Part shown: positions 34,409 through 42,869 of the stretch, piece after piece | Layout of the letters: each line of letters opens with the position of its first letter | Numbering within the stretch: the first letter of the stretch is position 1 | Origin: Rhizomonospora bruguierae | GTDB taxonomy: Bacteria; Actinomycetota; Actinomycetes; Mycobacteriales; Micromonosporaceae | Direction of reading: 5' to 3' | Assembly: GCF_018397995.1 (NCBI RefSeq) | Contig: NZ_BBQH01000043.1 | Coordinates: 1 to 52,103, forward strand | DNA: 52,103 nt | Translations under genes and position numbers: made by a program | Notes under the pieces: generated by a model | What the model was told of the DNA's origin: nothing | Seen by the model: the letters and a program-made list of their open reading frames with translations, nothing else | The model's database searches: none

Positions 34409-34909
34409 TCAGCCCGCCGGGTCGTCGACGGCGAGGATCGCGGAGGCGCCGTCGAGGCCCTCCCGGGTGCCGACCAGGACGACCACGTCGCCGGCGGCGA
34501 AGAGGAACTCCGGGCCGGGCGATGCGTTCACCTCCCGGTCGCGCAGCACCGCCACGATCGACGCGCTCGTGCGGGTACGGATCTTGGCGTCGCCGAGCGG
34601 GCGGCCGACGTAGCGGGAGCCGGCGGGGATCGTGATCTGCTCGGTGAGCAGGCCGGCCGCCTGCTGGCGCAGCCCGGTGAGTTGGCCCAGCATCAGCGAC
34701 GCGCCGAGGATGTCGGCCAGCGCCTCGGCCTCGTCGTCGGTCAGCGGCACCGACGCCAGGCAGGAGTCCGGATCATCTGGATCGAACACCAGGAAATCCC
34801 GCCGGCCGTTGCGGTGCGACACCACGCCGATCCGCCGGCCGGTACTGGTCACGACGTCGTGGCGGACACCGATGCCCGGCAGCGTCACTTGCTCTACCCG
34901 AACTCGCAC
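34409..34909 (-). CDS. khtT: TrkA-C domain regulatory subunit, KhtT-like
   Basis: The 166-residue size equals that of Bacillus KhtT. The N-terminal part (VRVRVEQVTLPGIGVRHDV) is the small domain typical of the family. Residues from about 80 on form an RCK_C/TrkA-C domain (TIPAGSRYVGRPLGDAKIR, FLFAAGDVVVLVGTREGL). It gates the adjacent antiporter, in Bacillus in response to cyclic-di-AMP. The GTG start lies 7 nt after TATTTT, suggesting a leaderless transcript. Confidence 0.85.
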   Translation of the reverse strand: MRVRVEQVTLPGIGVRHDVVTSTGRRIGVVSHRNGRRDFLVFDPDDPDSCLASVPLTDDEAEALADILGASLMLGQLTGLRQQAAGLLTEQITIPAGSRYVGRPLGDAKIRTRTSASIVAVLRDREVNASPGPEFLFAAGDVVVLVGTREGLDGASAILAVDDPAG

Positions 34910-34916
34910 GGCGCTA

Positions 34917-34922
34917 AAAATA
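34917..34922 (-). promoter_or_regulatory. -10 element (TATTTT) of khtTU
   Basis: On the minus strand, TATTTT ends 7 nt before the GTG start of khtT. No Shine-Dalgarno is present. Confidence 0.5.
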
Positions 34923-34997
34923 CCGTGTGGTCCGGTGGCGCTGGTGCCGGCAGGGTCATGCTGCGCGCGGTGAGCCGGTTCACCGGGACGACATAGA

Positions 34998-35018
34998 CTT
35001 GAGCGCGCTAGACTCAAC
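34998..35018. promoter_or_regulatory. HAIR site (HspR operator) of clpB
   Basis: CTTGAGC-N7-ACTCAAC matches the HspR consensus at 6 of 7 positions per half. Two TAGACT hexamers (34994-34999 and 35009-35014) overlap it and are candidate -10 elements, so binding would block transcription. Confidence 0.85.
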
Positions 35019-35081
35019 TCTGGTCGGAATCGAATCCGATCTTCGGACCCACGTCCGCGACAGTTTCCGCCAGGGGAGCGC

Positions 35082-37676
35082 ATGAACGCCGAACGTCTCA
35101 CCACCAAGAGCCGCGAGGTCATCACCGATGCGGTGGCCACCGCCACCCAACGCGGCCACGCCACGGTCGAGCCGTGGCACCTCCTGCTGTCCCTGCTGGA
35201 CACCGGCGGTTCGCTGGCCGGCGCGCTGCTGCGCGCGGTCGGCGCCAATCCCGCCGACATCCGCCGGGCGGCCGCCCGGGCGTTGGAGAACCTGCCCACC
35301 GTGCGCGGCTCCAGCGTCGCCGAGCCGAGCCTGGCCCGCGAGTTCGCCAACGCCGTCGGGGCGGCCGAGCAGATCGCCCGCCCACTGGGCGACGAGTACA
35401 TCTCCACCGAACACCTGCTCGCCGCGCTGGCCCGGGTGGGCGGCGCGGTCGCCAAGGTGCTCAAGGAGGCCGGCGCCACCGAGGAGAACCTGGTCGCCGC
35501 GTTCCCCGCGGTGCGGGGCGGCAACCGCCGGGTCACCACCCCGGACCCGGAGCAGACCTACCAGGCGCTCGAGAAGTACGGCGTGGACCTGACCACCCAG
35601 GCCCGCGAGGGCAAGGTGGACCCGGTCATCGGCCGGGACGCCGAGATCCGTCGGGTGATCCAGGTGCTGTCCCGGCGCACCAAGAACAACCCGGTGCTGA
35701 TCGGCGAGCCGGGCGTCGGCAAGACCGCGATCGTCGAGGGCCTGGCCCAGCGCATCGTGGCCGGCGACGTGCCCGAGTCGCTGCGCGACAAGCGCCTGGT
35801 CTCGCTGGACCTGGGCGCCATGGTCGCCGGTGCGCAGTACCGCGGCCAGTTCGAGGAGCGGCTCAAGTCCGTCCTGGAGGAGATCAAGAATTCGGACGGC
35901 CAGGTCATCACGTTCCTGGACGAGTTGCACACGGTCGTCGGCGCCGGCAAGGGCGAGGGCTCGATGGACGCCGGCAACATGCTCAAGCCGATGCTGGCCC
36001 GCGGCGAACTGCGCATGGTCGGCGCGACCACGCTGGACGAGTACCGCGAGCACATCGAGAAGGACCCGGCGCTGGAGCGGCGGTTCCAGCCGGTGCTGGT
36101 CGGCGAGCCCACCATCGAGGACACGATCGGCATCCTGCGCGGGCTCAAGGAGCGCTACGAGGTGCACCACGGTGTGCGGATCACCGACGCCGCCCTGGTC
36201 GCCGCCGCGTCCCTGTCCGACCGGTACATCGCCGACCGGTTCCTGCCGGACAAGGCGATCGACCTGGTGGACGAGGCGGCGTCCCGGCTGCGCATGGAGA
36301 TCGACTCACGCCCGGTCGAGGTGGACGAGGTCGAGCGCGCCGTGCGCCGGCTGGAGATCGAGGAGATGGCGCTGGCGAAGGAGCCGGACGAGGCGTCCGC
36401 CCAGCGACTGGAGCGGCTGCGCGCCGAGCTGGCCGATCGGCGCGAGCAGCTCACCGCGCTCAGCGACCGGTGGCGCACCGAGAAGGAGCACATCTCGAAG
36501 ATCTCCACCGCCAAGGAGGAGCTGGAGCGGCTCAGCGGCGAGGCCGACCGGGCCGAGCGCGACGGCGAACTGGAGCGCGCCGCCGAGCTGCGCTACGGCC
36601 GGATTCCGCAGCTCAAGGCCGATCTGACGCGGGCCGAGCAGGAGCTGGCCGTGTTGCAGGACGCGGGCGCGATGCTCAAGGAGGAGGTCGGCGCCGACGA
36701 CATCGCCGAGGTGGTCGCGTCGTGGACCGGCATCCCGACCGGCCGGCTGCTGGAGGGCGAGACCGCCAAGCTGCTGCGCATGGAGGAGTCCCTGGCCGCC
36801 CGGGTCATCGACCAGGAGCGCGCCGTGCAGGCGGTCGCCGACGCGGTCCGCCGCGCCCGCGCGGGCGTCGCCGACCCCGACCGGCCCACCGGCTCGTTCC
36901 TGTTCCTCGGCCCCACCGGTGTCGGCAAGACCGAGCTGGCCAAGGCGCTGGCCGAGTTCCTGTTCGATGACGAGCGGGCCATGGTTCGCATCGACATGAG
37001 CGAGTACTCGGAGAAGCACTCGGTCGCCCGCCTGGTCGGCGCACCGCCCGGCTACGTCGGCTACGACGAGGGCGGCCAGCTCACCGAGGCGGTCCGGCGC
37101 CGGCCGTACTCGGTGGTCCTGCTGGACGAGGTGGAAAAGGCCCACCCGGACGTGTTCGACGTGCTGCTCCAGGTGCTCGACGACGGTCGGCTGACCGACG
37201 GCCAGGGGCGCACCGTGGACTTCCGCAACGCGATCCTGGTGCTCACCTCCAACCTCGGCACCGCGGGCCTGTCCGACCCCACGATCTCCGACGAGGAGCG
37301 GGAGAACACCGTGTTGGCGGCGGTCCGGTCACACTTCAAGCCGGAGTTCCTCAACCGGCTCGACGACATCGTCGTGTTCCACTCGCTGGCCGGGCCGGCC
37401 CTGACCCGCATCGTGGACATCCAGCTCGCCCGGATGCGCAAGCGCCTGTCCGACCGGCGGCTCACCCTCCAGATCACCGATGGGGCGACGACCTGGCTCG
37501 CCGAGCGCGGCTACGACCCGCTGTACGGTGCCCGGCCGCTGCGCCGCCTGGTCCAGTCCGCGATCGGGGACCGACTGGCGAAGGCGCTGCTGGCCGGCGA
37601 GGTCCGGGACGGCGACACGGTCCTGGTCGACCTGGCCGACAACAAGGAGGGCCTGACCGTCACGCGCGCCGGCTGA
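35082..37676 (+). CDS. clpB: disaggregase ClpB (Hsp100)
   Basis: This 864-residue protein has a Clp_N double repeat (1-145) and a first AAA+ module with GEPGVGKTA near residue 208. The coiled-coil middle domain (about 405-525), unique to ClpB, links to a second AAA+ module with GPTGVGKTE near 610 and [21 protein letters not shown] (shortened in use). It lacks the IGF loop needed for ClpP, so it threads aggregates together with DnaK. The ATG follows GGGGAG, and expression is under HspR. Confidence 0.98.
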   Translation: MNAERLTTKSREVITDAVATATQRGHATVEPWHLLLSLLDTGGSLAGALLRAVGANPADIRRAAARALENLPTVRGSSVAEPSLAREFANAVGAAEQIARPLGDEYISTEHLLAALARVGGAVAKVLKEAGATEENLVAAFPAVRGGNRRVTTPDPEQTYQALEKYGVDLTTQAREGKVDPVIGRDAEIRRVIQVLSRRTKNNPVLIGEPGVGKTAIVEGLAQRIVAGDVPESLRDKRLVSLDLGAMVAGAQYRGQFEERLKSVLEEIKNSDGQVITFLDELHTVVGAGKGEGSMDAGNMLKPMLARGELRMVGATTLDEYREHIEKDPALERRFQPVLVGEPTIEDTIGILRGLKERYEVHHGVRITDAALVAAASLSDRYIADRFLPDKAIDLVDEAASRLRMEIDSRPVEVDEVERAVRRLEIEEMALAKEPDEASAQRLERLRAELADRREQLTALSDRWRTEKEHISKISTAKEELERLSGEADRAERDGELERAAELRYGRIPQLKADLTRAEQELAVLQDAGAMLKEEVGADDIAEVVASWTGIPTGRLLEGETAKLLRMEESLAARVIDQERAVQAVADAVRRARAGVADPDRPTGSFLFLGPTGVGKTELAKALAEFLFDDERAMVRIDMSEYSEKHSVARLVGAPPGYVGYDEGGQLTEAVRRRPYSVVLLDEVEKAHPDVFDVLLQVLDDGRLTDGQGRTVDFRNAILVLTSNLGTAGLSDPTISDEERENTVLAAVRSHFKPEFLNRLDDIVVFHSLAGPALTRIVDIQLARMRKRLSDRRLTLQITDGATTWLAERGYDPLYGARPLRRLVQSAIGDRLAKALLAGEVRDGDTVLVDLADNKEGLTVTRAG

Positions 37677-37710
37677 CGCCGGCCGGGTGCGGCGGCGGGC
37701 CGCGTGCCCG

Positions 37711-38166
37711 TTACCAGAAGGGGCGCAGCGGCGGTGGATTGCCGCCGCTGCGCCGCGCGATCAGGGTCGTCAGCGCCTCGCGGAGCCGGGTCAGTTCCTG
37801 CGCGCCCACCTGCGCCTCGACCTCCCGCTCCAGCTCCCGCATGATCCGGCCGGCGGTCACCAGGTGCTCCCGGCCCCGCTCGGTCAGCACGACCAGCCGC
37901 CGCCGGCCGCCCGCCGGGTGTGGCTCCCGGCGCAGGTAGCCCTTGCCGACCAGCTCGTCCACCAGGTGACCGGCCGCCTGTTTGGTCACCCCGAGGGCCG
38001 CCGCCAGCTCCGTGCCGGTCGCCCCGCCGTGCTGGACGGCCTGGAACACGTACCCGTGCATGGGTCGTAGATCCGGGTACCCGGCCGCCTCCACCCGCCG
38101 GACGAACTCCGCCAGCAGCAGCTGGAAGCCCATGCCCAGGAGGAACGTCAGCTCCATGTAAAGCAT
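37711..38166 (-). CDS. MarR family transcriptional regulator
   Basis: This 151-residue protein has a winged helix-turn-helix: TGTELAAALGVTKQAAGHLV (helix-turn-helix), then LVGKGYLRREPHPAGGRRRL and VVLTERGREHL (wing). It is divergent from the cupin gene with 55 bp between start codons. Palindromes in that gap are the probable operator, implying it controls both itself and the cupin. ATGs at 38166 and 38157 are both possible. Confidence 0.88.
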   Translation of the reverse strand: MLYMELTFLLGMGFQLLLAEFVRRVEAAGYPDLRPMHGYVFQAVQHGGATGTELAAALGVTKQAAGHLVDELVGKGYLRREPHPAGGRRRLVVLTERGREHLVTAGRIMRELEREVEAQVGAQELTRLREALTTLIARRSGGNPPPLRPFW

Positions 38167-38167
38167 C

Positions 38168-38173
38168 TTGACA
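38168..38173 (+). promoter_or_regulatory. consensus -35 (TTGACA) of the cupin gene
   Basis: TTGACA is a perfect -35 hexamer. The -10 at the expected distance is unclear because it falls in the operator palindromes. Confidence 0.4.
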
Positions 38174-38179
38174 CACCTG

Positions 38180-38211
38180 CTTTACTGGCTGAGTAAAGGA
38201 GCTTTACTCAG
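38180..38211. promoter_or_regulatory. MarR operator, two overlapping palindromes
   Basis: CTTTACT-N5-AGTAAAG (38180-38198) overlaps CTGAGTAAAG-GAG-CTTTACTCAG (38189-38211), which has perfect 10-bp arms. The half-site CTTTACT occurs three times. The second palindrome reaches into the cupin Shine-Dalgarno. Confidence 0.75.
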
Positions 38212-38221
38212 GAGGCGCAAC

Positions 38222-38599
38222 ATGCTTGTGATCACTCCCGACGACGCCGCGGTCGTCACCACCCCGAACGGTCGGGTGACCCGACTGGCCACCCCGAGCC
38301 TCGGCAGCGCGGAACTGAGCACCTGGCGGCTCCGGATGGAGCCCGGCTCCGCCGGCCCCGTCCACAGCATCGACCGCGAGCAGATCCTCATGCCGGTCGA
38401 GGGCGCTTTCGAGATCACGGTGGACGCGGTGGCGCACCGGGTGGCGGCCGGCCAGGTCGCCGTCCTTCCCGCCGGGGTGGTCCGCCAGGTACGCCCGGCC
38501 GGCGAACGCGCGGCCGAGGCGGTGGTCTGCATGCCCGTCGGCGGCGTCGCCCTGCTCCCCGAGACCGGGGAGACGCGCGACCTCCCCTGGGCCCGGTAG
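38222..38599 (+). CDS. cupin domain protein
   Basis: This 125-residue single cupin barrel has a first-motif-like stretch GSAGPVHSIDREQILMPVEG and a second-motif-like VAAGQVAVLPAGVVRQV, with fewer metal-ligand His residues than classic cupins. The ATG is set by AGGAGG 6 nt upstream. Control by the divergent MarR protein suggests a role in response to a small aromatic or toxic ligand (inference). Confidence 0.85.
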   Translation: MLVITPDDAAVVTTPNGRVTRLATPSLGSAELSTWRLRMEPGSAGPVHSIDREQILMPVEGAFEITVDAVAHRVAAGQVAVLPAGVVRQVRPAGERAAEAVVCMPVGGVALLPETGETRDLPWAR

Positions 38600-38737
38600 C
38601 GCCCGGCACGAGGTCACGCGCATTCTCGACCACGCCCGGTGCGGGTGGTGCGATTACTGATTCGGGTACCCCAAGGGCGGGCCGGTTGCCGCACCGGTGG
38701 GTAACGTGCCTGCCAGACAGGACCGAGGAGGAAACGC

Positions 38738-39433
38738 ATGTCCGATGTGACCGGTGCGCCCGCTGAGCGCACCCGCCCCGCCATCGTGACCACAGCCGGC
38801 TATCTGCTGTACGTGGTGGCGGCGGTGCAAGTGATCAACGCCATCGCGGCGATCAGCACGGCGGGAACAGTCTCGCGGGTCTACAAGGAATGGGCCGCGG
38901 GGACCCCGGCCGAGTCCGGGGGGACGTTCGCCGTGGTCGGCTCGATCGCCAGCGCGGTTATCGGGCTGATCATCGGCGTCGTGCTGGTCGTGCTGGCCAT
39001 CTTCAACAACCGGGGGAGCAACGGCACCCGGATCACCACCTGGGTGCTCAGCGGCATCCTGCTGTGCTGCACCGGCCTGGGCTTCGCGGGCAGCGCGGTG
39101 AACAGCGGCCTCAGCGGTGGCGGTGGCACCCCGGACCCGAAGGTGCTCCAGGAGCGGCTGACGCACGAGTTGCCGGGCTGGTACAACGGTGTCACGATGA
39201 CCAGCAACGTGATCACGGTCCTGGCGCTGCTCGCGGTCGTCATCCTGCTGGCCCTGCCGCCGGCGAACGCGTTCTTCCGCAAGCCGGCGCAGGTGTGGGA
39301 GCCGCCGGTGCCGGGCTACCCGACGTACCCGCCCGCCCCGGGTGGCCCCGGTGCGCCCGGTGGGCCTGCCGCGCCCGGTGGGCCGCAGGCGCCTGGTGGG
39401 CCGGGTGCCCCGCCGCCTCCGCCGGCCGGCTGA
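38738..39433 (+). CDS. hypothetical four-helix membrane protein (paralogue A)
   Basis: This 231-residue protein has four predicted membrane helices (about 17-38, 66-90, 101-122, 153-175). Its Pro/Gly-rich cytoplasmic tail of about 45 residues is made of APGGPGAPGGP-type repeats. The start is set by GAGGAGG. It shares order and motifs with the next gene: an opening PA-VT, GTWVLxG with paired Cys, YPGW, and LLALPPANAFF. The function is unknown. Confidence 0.8.
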   Translation: MSDVTGAPAERTRPAIVTTAGYLLYVVAAVQVINAIAAISTAGTVSRVYKEWAAGTPAESGGTFAVVGSIASAVIGLIIGVVLVVLAIFNNRGSNGTRITTWVLSGILLCCTGLGFAGSAVNSGLSGGGGTPDPKVLQERLTHELPGWYNGVTMTSNVITVLALLAVVILLALPPANAFFRKPAQVWEPPVPGYPTYPPAPGGPGAPGGPAAPGGPQAPGGPGAPPPPPAG

Positions 39434-39501
39434 CGCGGCCGGGCCGACCGGACGCCGGTGCCCTTCCCCGTCCGGCTTAGCTGACGGCGATCAATCGCAG
39501 C

Positions 39502-39558
39502 GGGCACATCCCCACGGGTAAGTTCATCCGCGGATGACGTACTCGGGGGGATGTGCCC
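39502..39558 (+). promoter_or_regulatory. 12-bp inverted repeat abutting a start codon
   Basis: GGGCACATCCCC (39502-39513) and GGGGATGTGCCC (39547-39558) are perfect complements. The right arm holds most of the GGGGGG ribosome site and ends at the base before the ATG. The 33-nt centre contains a second perfect palindrome, TCATCCGCGGATGA (39524-39537), and a TAAGTT at 39519-39524 that could be a -10. An operator or a nested RNA hairpin are both possible. Confidence 0.65.
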
Positions 39559-40176
39559 ATGTCGTACCCGGAGCCGGCCCTCGCGCGCCGGCGCCCCGCC
39601 TCGGTGACCGCCGCCGCCGTCCTGATGCTGGCGATGGCGCTGCTCGGCGTGGTCGGCGCCGTGGTCATGCTGGTCACGGTCGGCGGCATCGTGGACGACT
39701 TCCGCGCCGCCGCGGCCGGCGCCGCCCGGGACCAGGTGAACGGTCTGTCCACATTCCTGCGCACGTACTCGGTGCTCGCCGCGGTCCTCGGCGTGCTCGG
39801 CGCGATCCTGCTCGCCGCCCTGGCGCTGGGCAACCTGCGCGCGGTGCCGGGCGCCCGGATCGGTACCTGGGTGCTGTGCGGGCTGGGGTTGGCGGTCGGG
39901 TGCTGCGGCGTGTTCGGCGTGCTGCTGTCCGGCGCGGTGCAGTTGAACGACGCGACGGCGGCGGACCCCGCGGTGGCGCGCGCCCTGGCGGACGCGTACC
40001 CGGGATGGTGGCTGTGGGTGAACGCCGTGGTGTCCGGCGGGCAGGCCCTGGGATACATTGCGGTGGCCGGGTTGCTCGCCCTGCCCGCGGCGAACGGGTA
40101 CTTCCAGCGCACGCCGCCGGCCCAGGCGACACCGGTCTGGTATCCGGCGGCCGCGCCGCTGTCCCGTCCGATGTGA
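39559..40176 (+). CDS. hypothetical four-helix membrane protein (paralogue B)
   Basis: The 205-residue product resembles the upstream gene: RPASVTAAAVLMLAMALLG, GTWVLCGLGLAVGCCGVFGVLLSGA (shown in part), YPGWWLWVN and LLALPAANGYFQRTP. Four membrane helices are expected. It lacks the long Pro/Gly tail. The ATG is chosen over a GTG 6 nt earlier because of spacing from GGGGGG. Confidence 0.8.
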   Translation: MSYPEPALARRRPASVTAAAVLMLAMALLGVVGAVVMLVTVGGIVDDFRAAAAGAARDQVNGLSTFLRTYSVLAAVLGVLGAILLAALALGNLRAVPGARIGTWVLCGLGLAVGCCGVFGVLLSGAVQLNDATAADPAVARALADAYPGWWLWVNAVVSGGQALGYIAVAGLLALPAANGYFQRTPPAQATPVWYPAAAPLSRPM

Positions 40177-40183
40177 GGTGTCC

Positions 40184-40969
40184 GTGACCGGTCCCGCCCG
40201 CCGGCGTGCCGCCGTGGTCACCGGCGCGACCGCCGGCATCGGCGCCGCCTTCGCCCGCCGCCTCGCCACCGAGGGGTACGACCTGCTGCTGGTCGCCCGG
40301 GACGCGGATCGCCTGCGCGGCACCGCCGCCGACCTGAGCGGCCGCTACGGCGTGAGCGCCACGGCGCTGCCGGCCGACCTGTCCACCCCGGACGGCTGCG
40401 ACTCCGTGGCCGCGCGGCTCGGCGGCGTCCACCTGGTGGTGAACAACGCCGGCATGAGCCTGAACCGGGGGTTTGTCGGGTCCGACGTGGCCGATGAGGA
40501 GCGGTTGCTGGCGCTGAACGTGACCGCCGTCCTACGGCTGACCCACGCCGCGCTGCCCGGCATGGTGGAGCGGCGCCGGGGCGCGGTCGTGAACGTCTCC
40601 TCGGTCGCCGGCTTCGCCGCGCTCATGCCGGGCTCCACCTACGGCGCCAGCAAGGCGTGGGTGACCGCGTTCAGCGAGTCCATCGGCCAGTCCGTTCGCC
40701 CGTTCGGGGTACGGGTGATGGCGCTGTGCCCCGGCTACACCCGCACCGAGTTCCACGATCGGGCCGGCATCGACATGTCCGGGACCCCGCGGTGGCTGTG
40801 GCTGGACGCCGATCGGGTGGTCCACGACGGCCTGCGCGACCTGGCGCGGGGGCGGCTGGTGAGCGTGCCGGACTGGAAGTACCGGGCGGCGGTGTTCGGC
40901 ATGCGGCACGCGCCGGCCCGGCTGCTCCAGGCCGTCGCCCGGGACACCCGGGGGCGCACCGGCCGCTGA
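40184..40969 (+). CDS. short-chain dehydrogenase/reductase
   Basis: This 261-residue Rossmann-fold enzyme has the cofactor motif TGATAGIG (13-20), NNAG, catalytic Ser in VNVSSVAG and YGASK with catalytic Tyr and Lys. ARD after the second strand suggests NADP(H). The C-terminal region (WKYRAAVF) resembles the DltE-like group of SDRs. The substrate is unknown. The start GTG lies 5 nt past GAGG; a GTG at 40178 is possible. It is 7 nt after paralogue B and probably co-transcribed. Confidence 0.88.
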   Translation: MTGPARRRAAVVTGATAGIGAAFARRLATEGYDLLLVARDADRLRGTAADLSGRYGVSATALPADLSTPDGCDSVAARLGGVHLVVNNAGMSLNRGFVGSDVADEERLLALNVTAVLRLTHAALPGMVERRRGAVVNVSSVAGFAALMPGSTYGASKAWVTAFSESIGQSVRPFGVRVMALCPGYTRTEFHDRAGIDMSGTPRWLWLDADRVVHDGLRDLARGRLVSVPDWKYRAAVFGMRHAPARLLQAVARDTRGRTGR

Positions 40970-41117
40970 CCGGTGCGAAAGCTCACATCCGTCACAGTGA
41001 TCGCCGTCTTTCCCGCCCTGCTCGCGATGGTCGGCGCTGCTCGGAGGTTCTTGCGGCCGTCGATGAGGTACGGGTCACCCACGCCGGGTCGTCGCTTCGG
41101 ATCACCGGGGCGCGCAG

Positions 41118-41123
41118 TACCCT
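41118..41123 (+). promoter_or_regulatory. -10 element (TACCCT) of pyrE, leaderless
   Basis: TACCCT ends 6 nt before the pyrE ATG. No Shine-Dalgarno is visible. Confidence 0.55.
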
Positions 41124-41129
41124 CGACGC

Positions 41130-41672
41130 ATGGGGGATCGGGAAGATCTGCGTAAATTCATCACTGATCTGGCGGTCGTGCACGGCCGGGTGGTGCTGTC
41201 CTCCGGACGCGCGGCCGACTACTACGTCGACCTGCGCCGGGTCACGCTGCACCACGCGGCGGCGCCGCTGATCGGGCGGGTCCTTCTCGACCTCACCAGC
41301 GACTGGGAGTACGACGCCGTGGGTGGCCTGACCCTCGGCGCCGACCCGGTCGCCACGGCGATGTTGCACGCGTCCGCGGCCGGTGTGGGCCGTCCGCTGG
41401 ACGCCTTTGTGGTCCGCAAGGCCGAGAAGACGCACGGCCTGCAACGGCGCATCGAGGGGCCCGACGTGACGGGTCACCGGGTGCTTGCCGTTGAGGACAC
41501 CTCGACCACCGGAAGTAGTGTGCTTACCGCTATCGAGGCGTTGCGCGCCGTTCGGGCCGAAGTCGTGGGCGTGGCGGTTATTGTCGATCGGGGTGCGGGC
41601 GAGGCGGTCAAGGCCGCCGGATTGCCGTACCGGGCCGCCTTTACGATGGCCGACCTCGGCCTTCCGGCCTGA
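41130..41672 (+). CDS. pyrE: orotate phosphoribosyltransferase
   Basis: This 180-residue type I phosphoribosyltransferase has the PRPP-binding motif VLAVEDTSTTGSS and the loop RKAEKTHGLQRRIEG. It also has LSSGRAADYYVDLRR at the N-terminus, characteristic of PyrE. It converts orotate and PRPP to orotidine monophosphate in pyrimidine synthesis. It stands away from the other pyr genes, near clpB, as in mycobacteria. The start is probably leaderless. Confidence 0.95.
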   Translation: MGDREDLRKFITDLAVVHGRVVLSSGRAADYYVDLRRVTLHHAAAPLIGRVLLDLTSDWEYDAVGGLTLGADPVATAMLHASAAGVGRPLDAFVVRKAEKTHGLQRRIEGPDVTGHRVLAVEDTSTTGSSVLTAIEALRAVRAEVVGVAVIVDRGAGEAVKAAGLPYRAAFTMADLGLPA

Positions 41673-41729
41673 AAAACTGCCGGTTCGGACCTGCTGGTAT
41701 GCAGGCGGATCGATGGCATTGGTGGAAGG

Positions 41730-42107
41730 ATGGAGTACGTGGGAACTGCGTTGGCCGAAATGACTATGCCTCAGATCTCGCCGCTTGCCGGCGAGCCAAT
41801 CGAACGAGCCGATGCCGAGCGGCTCGCGGGGGTGCTGAAGGCGCTCGCCGACCCGGCCCGACTGAGGCTGCTGAGCCTCATCCAGTCGGCGCCCGAGGGG
41901 GAAGCGTGCGTCTGCGACCTCACCGCACCGCTGGGCCTGTCCCAGCCGACCGTTAGCCACCACCTGCGCATCCTCACCGAGGCTGGCCTGCTGGAGCGGG
42001 AGAAGCGCGGCGTGTGGGCGTACTACCGGCTGGTCCCGTCGGCGATCGCCACGATCGCCGACCTGCTCACCCCGCCGCGCAAGCGGGCCACCAAGAGGGC
42101 TCGCTGA
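41730..42107 (+). CDS. ArsR/SmtB family metalloregulator
   Basis: This 125-residue winged-helix repressor has ALADPARLRLLSLI at helix 2, ACVCDLTAPLGLSQPTVSHHL with the recognition helix, and a wing ending KRGVWAYYRL. The CVC pair at the start of the DNA-binding helix region matches the ELCVCDL metal site of arsenic/cadmium sensors. No efflux gene is adjacent. The start is uncertain among ATG 41730, GTG 41739 and ATGs at 41760 and 41766. Confidence 0.88.
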   Translation: MEYVGTALAEMTMPQISPLAGEPIERADAERLAGVLKALADPARLRLLSLIQSAPEGEACVCDLTAPLGLSQPTVSHHLRILTEAGLLEREKRGVWAYYRLVPSAIATIADLLTPPRKRATKRAR

Positions 42108-42188
42108 CCCGGCAGGTGATCGCACCGCCCCGGCGTCGGCGCCTCGACGCGTGACGCCGGGCGGCGCGGCGGCGGACGACCCGCCACT

Positions 42189-42210
42189 CCCGTCTGGGGC
42201 AACAGACGGG
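42189..42210 (+). other. hairpin upstream of the aldolase gene
   Basis: CCCGTCTG, loop GGGCAA, CAGACGGG is a perfect 8-bp stem ending 11 nt before the ATG. It could be a terminator of arsR or a leader structure. No U-tract follows. Confidence 0.5.
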
Positions 42211-42221
42211 TGCGGGCGGCG

Positions 42222-42854
42222 ATGACGCACGCCGGCGGTGACCTGCGCGACCGGCTCGCCCGCGTCGGACACGACGTGGCGGGAGCCGGTCTCGTGGTGG
42301 CGTCCGGAGGCAACCTCTCCGCCCGGGAGCCGGGCGGCGATGAGTGCTGGGTCACGGCGACCGGCACCTGGTTCGACCGCCTGGACCGCGAGTCGTTCGT
42401 CCGCGTCCGCCTGCGGGACGGCGCGGTGCTCGACCGTGCCTCGCCCACGTCGGAACTCGCCCTGCACCTGGCGACCTACCGGGTCCGCCCGGACGTGAAC
42501 GCGATCGTCCACCTGCATCCGCAGACGGTGGTCCTGCTGGCCGCGCTCGGCGAGCGCATCCGCCTGGTCACGACCGACCACGCGCACTACGTCCGCCGCG
42601 TCGCCGTGGCACCCTTCCACCCTCCGGGCACCCCGGAGCTGGCCACGGCGGCGGACGCGGTCGCCGACGGCACGGACTGCGTCGTGCTCGCCCACCACGG
42701 CGTCTCGGTGCTGGGCGAGACGGTCGAGTGGGCGCACCGCCGCGCACGGAACCTGGAGGAGGCGGCCCGCCTCACCTACCGGGCGCTCGCGCTGGGCAGG
42801 CTGGACACCCTCCCCGAGTGCCCCGGCTTCACCCCCGGCCACCCACTCGTCTGA
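42222..42854 (+). CDS. class II aldolase/adducin family protein
   Basis: This 210-residue protein has the FucA-like fold signatures VVASGGNLSAR near the N-terminus, SPTSELALHL, the zinc ligands in IVHLHP, and VLAHHGVSVLG. It probably cleaves or epimerises a sugar phosphate such as fuculose or ribulose phosphate; the exact substrate is not readable. A GTG at 42210 is an alternative start. Confidence 0.9.
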   Translation: MTHAGGDLRDRLARVGHDVAGAGLVVASGGNLSAREPGGDECWVTATGTWFDRLDRESFVRVRLRDGAVLDRASPTSELALHLATYRVRPDVNAIVHLHPQTVVLLAALGERIRLVTTDHAHYVRRVAVAPFHPPGTPELATAADAVADGTDCVVLAHHGVSVLGETVEWAHRRARNLEEAARLTYRALALGRLDTLPECPGFTPGHPLV

Positions 42855-42869
42855 CCCGGCCGGGTGTGC

